A program made the position numbers and the translations under genes. Below, piece after piece: positions 59,247 through 64,000 of a DNA stretch of 64,000 bases. Origin of the DNA: Pseudomonas sp. StFLB209. Lineage in GTDB: Bacteria > Pseudomonadota > Gammaproteobacteria > Pseudomonadales > Pseudomonadaceae. Each line of letters begins with the position of its first letter. Within the stretch, counting starts at the first letter, position 1. The stretch lies in NCBI RefSeq assembly GCF_000829415.1, contig NZ_AP014637.1:2802001-2866000 (forward strand), given 5' to 3'. The notes below the pieces were generated by a model that did not search any database, was not told the DNA's origin, and saw only the letters and a list, made by a program, of their open reading frames with translations.

Positions 59247-59927
59247 TCAGACCTCGACCCAGCGGCGCAGCAGGTTGTGATAAGTCCCGGTCAACTGCAC
59301 CAGTGACGGATGATCAGGTACATCGCGGGTCAGTTGCTGGATGGCGGTATCCATCTCGAACAGCAGGGCGCGCTGGCTGTCTTCGCGGACCAGACTCTGA
59401 GTCCAGAAAAACGAGGCCAGACGAGTACCGCGGGTCACCGCGTTGACTTTATGCAGGCTGGTGCCGGGGTACAGCACCAGATCGCCGGCCGGCAGCTTGA
59501 CCTGTTGCGTGCCGTAGGTGTCCTGAATGATCAGTTCACCGCCGTCATAGTCATCGGGATCACTGAAAAACAGCGTCGAGGACAGGTCGGTACGCACCCG
59601 CTCGGTCGTGCCTTTGACCTGGCGTACGGCGTTGTCGATATGAAAGTCGAAGTTGCCGCCGGCCGTGTAGCAGTTGAACAACGGTGGATACACCTTGTTC
59701 GGCAGCGCGGCTGACATGAACAGCGGGTTGGACCACAGCCGCTCAAGCATGGCGGTGCCGATTTCCTTGGCCAGCGGGTGGCCTTCAGGCAATTGCAGGT
59801 TGTGCTTGGCCTTGGCCGACTGGTAACCCGCAGTCAGCTTGCCATCAGCCCAGTCAGTCTGCTCCAGGGCTTCACGGATGCGCAGGACTTCTTCACGGGT
59901 GAACAGGCCGGGGATGTGTAAAAGCAT
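59247..59927 (-). CDS. piuC: Fe(II)/2-oxoglutarate-dependent dioxygenase PiuC
   Basis: This 226-residue PKHD-type hydroxylase equals the length of PiuC. Iron ligands are His96 and Asp98 (FHIDNA) and His159 (SLHKV), with Arg169 (RGTRLASFF) binding 2-oxoglutarate. In Pseudomonas it is induced by iron limitation and implicated in siderophore handling. The start at 59927 ([13 protein letters not shown]) is chosen over a longer reading because the family starts there. A Fur box stands upstream. The Sel1 gene follows at once. Confidence 0.92.
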   Translation of the reverse strand: MLLHIPGLFTREEVLRIREALEQTDWADGKLTAGYQSAKAKHNLQLPEGHPLAKEIGTAMLERLWSNPLFMSAALPNKVYPPLFNCYTAGGNFDFHIDNAVRQVKGTTERVRTDLSSTLFFSDPDDYDGGELIIQDTYGTQQVKLPAGDLVLYPGTSLHKVNAVTRGTRLASFFWTQSLVREDSQRALLFEMDTAIQQLTRDVPDHPSLVQLTGTYHNLLRRWVEV

Positions 59928-59959
59928 GACGTGGCACCGATATGGCCGAGGAGGTGGTG

Positions 59960-59978
59960 AATGATAGTTATTCTTATT
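59960..59978 (-). promoter_or_regulatory. Fur box upstream of piuC
   Basis: AATGATAGTTATTCTTATT lies 33 bases before the piuC start and resembles the GATAATGATAATCATTATC consensus. It faces the piuB Fur box at 60191 across the divergent region. Confidence 0.7.
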
Positions 59979-60190
59979 GAATGGGCGCAATGCCGATATT
60001 GATGCTTGTCAAAGCCCTTGGCGATTCTGGCAAAGCTGGGTGAATAATGTAAAAAATATGCAAATGTCAATTACTCTCAATTGCCTCTCGGGCAGTATTG
60101 CAATATGTTTCGCGGCCGGAGTATGGGTCGCCGTTGCGCATGCTCAAGTGGTCAGCAAGCTCAGCCCGCCTGATCGGCGCGGCTGGCTTA

Positions 60191-60209
60191 AAATGATAAT
60201 GAGAATAAC
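60191..60209 (+). promoter_or_regulatory. Fur box upstream of piuB
   Basis: AAATGATAATGAGAATAAC lies about 50 bases before the piuB start and strongly resembles the Fur consensus. A further AT-rich CAAATGTCAATTACTCTC at 60061-60078 may be a second weaker site. The rest of the 59979-60259 gap holds no gene. Confidence 0.75.
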
Positions 60210-60259
60210 TAGCGTCTGCCGCATAATGCGCGCCGCTCAGGGCAATAGAGGTGCCGGTG

Positions 60260-62806
60260 GTGTTCAAGAAAGTTTTGTTTCAGTTGCACTGGTTCTTCGG
60301 CATCAGCGCAGGTCTGGTGCTGGCGCTGATGGGCGTGACCGGTGCCCTGTATTCCTTCGAGGAAGAAATTCTCGACGCCATAAATCCCGACGTTTTGCTG
60401 GTAGAGAAGCGCGATGCGCCGCTACCGCCTGTTGAGTTGGTGCGCAAGCTCGAAGCTGCCAAGGGCATGACCGTGGCTATCCTGCGGGTTGAAACCACCA
60501 GCAATCGGGTTGCCCAGGCCTATTTTCAGCCCAAACCTGGCGAGCGACGCGGACCGCGGGTCAATTTCGACCAGTACACCGGCGAACTGCGTGGCGATGG
60601 TGTGGGCGAAGGCTTTTTCGACCTGATGCTCAACCTGCACCGCTTTCTTGCTTCCGGCCAGACAGGTCGGCAGATCACCGGCGCCTGTACCCTGATCCTG
60701 ATTTTCTTCTGCCTGTCGGGCCTGTACCTGCGCTGGCCGCGCAAGCCGCTGGACTGGCGGGTCTGGCTGACCATAGACTGGGCCAAGAAGGGCCGCAGTT
60801 TCAACTGGGACCTGCACTCGATTTTTGGCACCTGGTGTTTACTGGCTTATCTGTTGTTCGCGATCACCGGCTTGATGTGGTCCTATCAATGGTGGAATCA
60901 GGGCATGACCCGGCTGCTGGGCGATGCACCGCCAGCCGGTGAGCAGCGCCGCCCGGCCGGCCCTGGTGCTGGCGGTGGCAAGCCGGCCCAGCCGCCGGGG
61001 CCGCTGGTGGTGGATTACGACGCCGTCTGGGCGAGCATCCGCGACACCGCAGGCCCTGGCTTGGCGGGTTATAACCTGCGCCTGCCAGCAGCCGGTGGGC
61101 AATCGGCTACCGTGTTCTATTTGCTCAAGGACTCGCCGCACCCACGGGCGCTGAACATCATCAATCTCGACCCCGCCACCGGCAAGATCAACTCGGTGTC
61201 ACGCTACGCCGACAAGGGGCTCGGTGCGCAATTGTTGACCAGTAACTATGCGCTGCACGTCGGCAGTTACTTCGGCCTGCCGGGGCGGATCATCATGACC
61301 ATCGCCTCGCTGCTGATGCCGCTGTTCTTCATCACCGGCTGGCTGCTGTATCTGGATCGGCGCCGCAAGAAACGCGATATTCGCAATGCCCGCAGTGGCT
61401 TGCAGACGGCAGGCGGCGAGGGTGATTCGTGGTTGGTGGGCTTTGCCAGCCAGAGCGGTTTTGCCGAGCAACTGGCTTGGCAAACCGCCGGGCAATTGCA
61501 AGCGGCCGGCCTGCCCGTCAAGGTCCAGCGCCTGGCGGAACTGACCGAGCAAGACCTGCAGCAACGTCGCAACGCGGTGTTTGTGGTCAGTACCTTCGGT
61601 GACGGTGAGGCGCCGGACAGCGCCCGTGGCTTCGAGCGCAAGCTGCTCGGTCAGCCACTGGCGCTGGATAACCTCAACTACGCGGTGCTGGCCCTGGGTG
61701 ACCGCCAGTACCAGCACTTCTGCGCCTTTGCTCAGCGCTTGCACGGCTGGTTGGCCGAGCGTGGCAGCCGCTCGCTGTTCGCCCCGGTGGAGGTGGATAA
61801 CGCCGACCCGGCGGCGCTGCAGAACTGGCAGCAACAACTGGGGCGGGTGACCGGCAGCACGCCGACCGGCGCCTGGCAGGCTCCGCAATTCGAGAGCTGG
61901 ACCCTGAGCCGCCGTGAGCAGATCAACCCCGGCAGCACGGGCTCGAAGGTGTTCCTGCTGGGCCTGAGCGCGCCTGCGGCCGCGAGCTGGGAGGCTGGTG
62001 ATCTGGTGGAAATTCTGCCGCGCAATAGCGATGCAGTGCTGACCCGCCTGCTGCAAGGCCTGGGCCTGAGCGGCCAGGAACCGGTCACGGTCGATGGCTT
62101 GCAGGAAACCTTGTTGCAAGCGCTGGGCAGCCGCCAGTTGCCGCAACACCGTGCGCACTTGGTGGGGCTGCATGCGCAGGCACTGGTCGATGCGCTGGTG
62201 CCGCTGGCCGCCCGCGAGTATTCGATTGCTTCGACACCGTCAGACGGCGACCTGCAGTTGATCGTCCGTCAAGAGATCCACACCGATGGCGGTCTGGGTG
62301 TAGGGTCTGGCTGGCTTACCGAGTATCTGGTTGAGGGCGCCACGATCAGCCTGCGCTTGCGTCGCAATAGCGGCTTCCACCTGCCGCAGGAGCCGGTGCC
62401 ACTGATTCTGATCGGTAACGGCACTGGGCTGGCCGGATTGCGCAGCCTGCTCAAGGCTCGGATTGAGCAACAGCAGACACGTAACTGGCTGTTGTTTGGC
62501 GAGCGTAACCGTGCCCATGACTTCTTGTGCGGTGACCAGTTGCAAGGCTGGCTGGAGGGTGGCCAACTGGCCCGTCTGGACCTGGCGTTCTCCCGCGATC
62601 AGGAGCAGAAAATCTACGTCCAGGACCGCCTGCGCGAAGCCGCCGACGAACTGCGCGCCTGGCTGGCCGACGGGGCTGTGATCTATATCTGCGGCAGCCT
62701 GCAAGGCATGGCCGCCGGAGTGGATCAGGCGCTCAACGACCTGCTCGGTGAACAGGCCGTGAGTGAGCTGATCGAACAGGGACGCTACAAGCGAGACGTT
62801 TATTGA
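60260..62806 (+). CDS. piuB: PepSY-membrane/flavodoxin/reductase fusion (PiuB-like)
   Basis: This protein of about 848 residues has an N-terminal PepSY-type membrane region with four helices (residues 1-370: [35 protein letters not shown] [35 protein letters not shown]). A flavodoxin domain (about 390-535: [31 protein letters not shown]) and a sulfite-reductase-type FAD/NADPH domain (about 560-848: [37 protein letters not shown]) complete it. It probably reduces ferric siderophores in the periplasm with cytoplasmic NADPH. The GTG at 60260 is chosen because AGAGG precedes it and relatives start (M)FKK. It is Fur-controlled and divergent from piuC. Confidence 0.9.
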   Translation: MFKKVLFQLHWFFGISAGLVLALMGVTGALYSFEEEILDAINPDVLLVEKRDAPLPPVELVRKLEAAKGMTVAILRVETTSNRVAQAYFQPKPGERRGPRVNFDQYTGELRGDGVGEGFFDLMLNLHRFLASGQTGRQITGACTLILIFFCLSGLYLRWPRKPLDWRVWLTIDWAKKGRSFNWDLHSIFGTWCLLAYLLFAITGLMWSYQWWNQGMTRLLGDAPPAGEQRRPAGPGAGGGKPAQPPGPLVVDYDAVWASIRDTAGPGLAGYNLRLPAAGGQSATVFYLLKDSPHPRALNIINLDPATGKINSVSRYADKGLGAQLLTSNYALHVGSYFGLPGRIIMTIASLLMPLFFITGWLLYLDRRRKKRDIRNARSGLQTAGGEGDSWLVGFASQSGFAEQLAWQTAGQLQAAGLPVKVQRLAELTEQDLQQRRNAVFVVSTFGDGEAPDSARGFERKLLGQPLALDNLNYAVLALGDRQYQHFCAFAQRLHGWLAERGSRSLFAPVEVDNADPAALQNWQQQLGRVTGSTPTGAWQAPQFESWTLSRREQINPGSTGSKVFLLGLSAPAAASWEAGDLVEILPRNSDAVLTRLLQGLGLSGQEPVTVDGLQETLLQALGSRQLPQHRAHLVGLHAQALVDALVPLAAREYSIASTPSDGDLQLIVRQEIHTDGGLGVGSGWLTEYLVEGATISLRLRRNSGFHLPQEPVPLILIGNGTGLAGLRSLLKARIEQQQTRNWLLFGERNRAHDFLCGDQLQGWLEGGQLARLDLAFSRDQEQKIYVQDRLREAADELRAWLADGAVIYICGSLQGMAAGVDQALNDLLGEQAVSELIEQGRYKRDVY

Positions 62807-62823
62807 GGCAGCCTCAGGCTGCC

Positions 62824-62896
62824 AGCTACAAGCTACAAGCTACAAGCTACAAGCTACAAGCTACAAGCTACAAGCTACAAGCTACAAGCTACAAGC
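62824..62896. repeat. Tandem heptamer repeat between piuB and the TonB receptor
   Basis: The unit AGCTACA occurs ten times in perfect tandem (62824-62893) plus a partial AGC. A degenerate opposite-sense counterpart (TAGCTTGAGGCTTGCAGCTT, 62933-62952) follows, so the two can pair into a long stem between convergent genes. The tract is probably a slippage-expanded terminator-like sequence. Confidence 0.85.
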
Positions 62897-62964
62897 GGTG
62901 CGGTGAAGGCTCAGCTTCCTCCGACCTGCTTTTAGCTTGAGGCTTGCAGCTTATGGCTTACGGC

Positions 62965-64000
62965 TTAGAACTGGTAGGCCAGCCCTGCGCCGGCGTACCA
63001 CGAGCGGCCCGGTGCGGCTTCGTAGTAGCGGCCGTTGCCGTCGCCGACGATCACTGAACCTACGTACTGGCGGTCGAGCAGGTTGTCCAGGCGCACCATC
63101 TGGTGGAAGGTCCAGGGCCCGTAGTTTTGTTCGAAGCGGGTGCGCCAGTTAAATACCGTGTAGCTCGGGGCGGCCTTGTCGTCATTGCTGTCTTCGACAT
63201 ACACCTTGCTGCGGTACTGGCCTTCGACACCCATGCTGATGCCTTGTCGCGGTTTCCAGACCAGTTCGCCAAACAGGCTGCTGCCCGGCACGCCGGGCAG
63301 TTTGTTGCCTTTGTCGATGGTCCTGCCACTGCTTACATAGGCTTGGTCGTAGGTGGCGTCCAGGCGAGTGTACGCCAGGGTGGCTTGCCACTGGTCGCTC
63401 AACTGGCTTTGCACGCCGAGTTCGAAACCACGACGCAGGGTCTTGCCGGCGTTCTGATAACTGGTGCGACCGTCGGTGGCGCTGGAGACGACGATTTCGT
63501 CATCGGTGCGGATTTCGAAGATGGCCGCATTGATCCGGGTATTGCCGCCGACCCTGGCCTTGAGACCGATCTCATACTGGGTACTGGTGGCTGGCGACAG
63601 GCTGAAGTTGAAGCCTTCGATGGCGCCCGGTGCATAGGCCATCTCGGCCTGGGTGGGGGTTTCGAAGCCCTTGCCGGCACTGATGTAGCCATGTAGGTCA
63701 GGGGTGAAGGCATACATCACCGACAGCGACGGGGTGTTGCGCTGGTATTTCTTCGAGCCACTGGCATCGCCGTTGGCCAGGTAACGGTCATCGACCTCCA
63801 TCTCCATGGTGCTGTGCCGCAGGCCTGCTTCCAGGGTCCAGTCGTCCAGCAGCCAGCGCGCCTGGATGTACGGGTCGAGACTGGTCGCCGTGTCGATCTC
63901 GTCACGGCGCAGTTCACCTTTGACGCCCAGTTGCGTGCCGCTGAAGTTCTGAAAACCACGGCGGTCATCGCGACTGCGGTCGTAGTCGACCCCGGTGGTC
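62965..64000 (-). CDS. TonB-dependent receptor (C-terminal part)
   Basis: The last 345 codons of a minus-strand receptor are seen; the start lies beyond the right edge. The visible barrel includes LHGYISAGKGFETPTQAEMA, TRINAAIFEIRTDDEIVVSS, TVFNWRTRFEQNYGPWTFHQ and the C-terminal strand YAGAGLAYQF with the terminal Phe needed for assembly. It sits convergent with piuB at the iron locus where P. aeruginosa has piuA, but its C-terminus does not look like a Fiu/PiuA-type catecholate receptor, so only the general family is claimed. The reading frame is open to the right end. Confidence 0.85.
   Translation of the reverse strand, partial: TTGVDYDRSRDDRRGFQNFSGTQLGVKGELRRDEIDTATSLDPYIQARWLLDDWTLEAGLRHSTMEMEVDDRYLANGDASGSKKYQRNTPSLSVMYAFTPDLHGYISAGKGFETPTQAEMAYAPGAIEGFNFSLSPATSTQYEIGLKARVGGNTRINAAIFEIRTDDEIVVSSATDGRTSYQNAGKTLRRGFELGVQSQLSDQWQATLAYTRLDATYDQAYVSSGRTIDKGNKLPGVPGSSLFGELVWKPRQGISMGVEGQYRSKVYVEDSNDDKAAPSYTVFNWRTRFEQNYGPWTFHQMVRLDNLLDRQYVGSVIVGDGNGRYYEAAPGRSWYAGAGLAYQF

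Noticed and set aside
62824..62896. CRISPR array
   Set aside because: The repeat unit is 7 bases in uninterrupted tandem with no spacers.
1..64000. tRNA or rRNA genes
   Set aside because: No cloverleaf with a GTTCRANNC-type T-arm and no rRNA-like sequence was noticed while reading both strands.

Overview
This window is chromosomal DNA from a fluorescent-type Pseudomonas, closest in feel to the P. putida/P. fluorescens groups. The evidence is high GC content, dense genes with many ATGA-type overlaps, REP-like palindromes in the gaps, and recognisable Pseudomonas neighbourhoods (ppa-mtfA-dedA, mpl-ubiX-lipoprotein, exaC, prfC, an OpuC-like ABC operon, speC, the piuC/piuB iron locus). Assignments were made by reading the sequence and proteins by eye, without database searches.

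Layout. 1-7.1 kb is a patchwork: the end of an HD-domain gene, a hipBA toxin-antitoxin pair, an OsmC-YcaO fusion gene, then a scarred accessory spot. In that spot a roughly 150 bp duplicated segment flanks a parDE toxin-antitoxin pair, an IS200/IS605-type element carries only tnpB, and fragments of a YhcG/DUF1016-type nuclease gene remain on both sides. 7.1-11.1 kb is a FecI-FecR-TonB receptor iron-signalling unit behind a Fur box. 11.4-19.6 kb is mostly housekeeping (LexA/CI-like regulator, ppa, mtfA, dedA, GNAT, exaC, mpl, ubiX, lipoprotein). 19.7-28.1 kb is a second iron-related block: a TonB receptor, a two-component system with a Fur-box-like promoter, and a second FecI-FecR-receptor unit.

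28.2-40.1 kb starts with remnants of a MerR regulator and a membrane protein, then an esterase. It continues with a regulator in which an IclR protein is fused to an SMP-30/gluconolactonase-like beta-propeller. This is divergent from a sugar-acid catabolic cluster: RraA-like aldolase, SnoaL-like protein, semialdehyde dehydrogenase, Dabb protein, MFS transporter, uronate-dehydrogenase-like protein, enolase-superfamily enzyme, aldose 1-epimerase and OprD-type porin. Together these suggest outer- and inner-membrane uptake of an acidic sugar or its lactone, oxidation, dehydration, aldol cleavage and semialdehyde oxidation. The substrate is not known.

40.2-46 kb holds exporters, LysR regulators, small enzymes and a DUF6124 gene behind a structured leader. 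46.1-47.9 kb is a compact two-gene island, apparently AT-richer than its surroundings and closed by its own terminator: a winged-helix-like small protein plus a protein with an ImmA/IrrE-like C-terminus lacking the metalloprotease motif. 48-54.3 kb is prfC, a four-gene quaternary-amine ABC operon and an EamA exporter. 54.5-58.4 kb has speC behind a leader that contains a strong intrinsic terminator, then a binary alpha-pore-forming toxin pair of the XaxA/XaxB type. 58.4-64 kb is the Sel1-piuC / piuB / TonB-receptor iron locus, with Fur boxes and a ten-copy heptamer repeat between the last two genes.

The most noteworthy items are the xaxAB-like toxin operon, the unexplained two-gene island at 46.1-47.9 kb, the TnpB with an apparently relocated RuvC glutamate beside nested toxin-antitoxin and nuclease scars, the IclR-SMP-30 fusion with its catabolic cluster, and the speC leader terminator/sRNA candidate.
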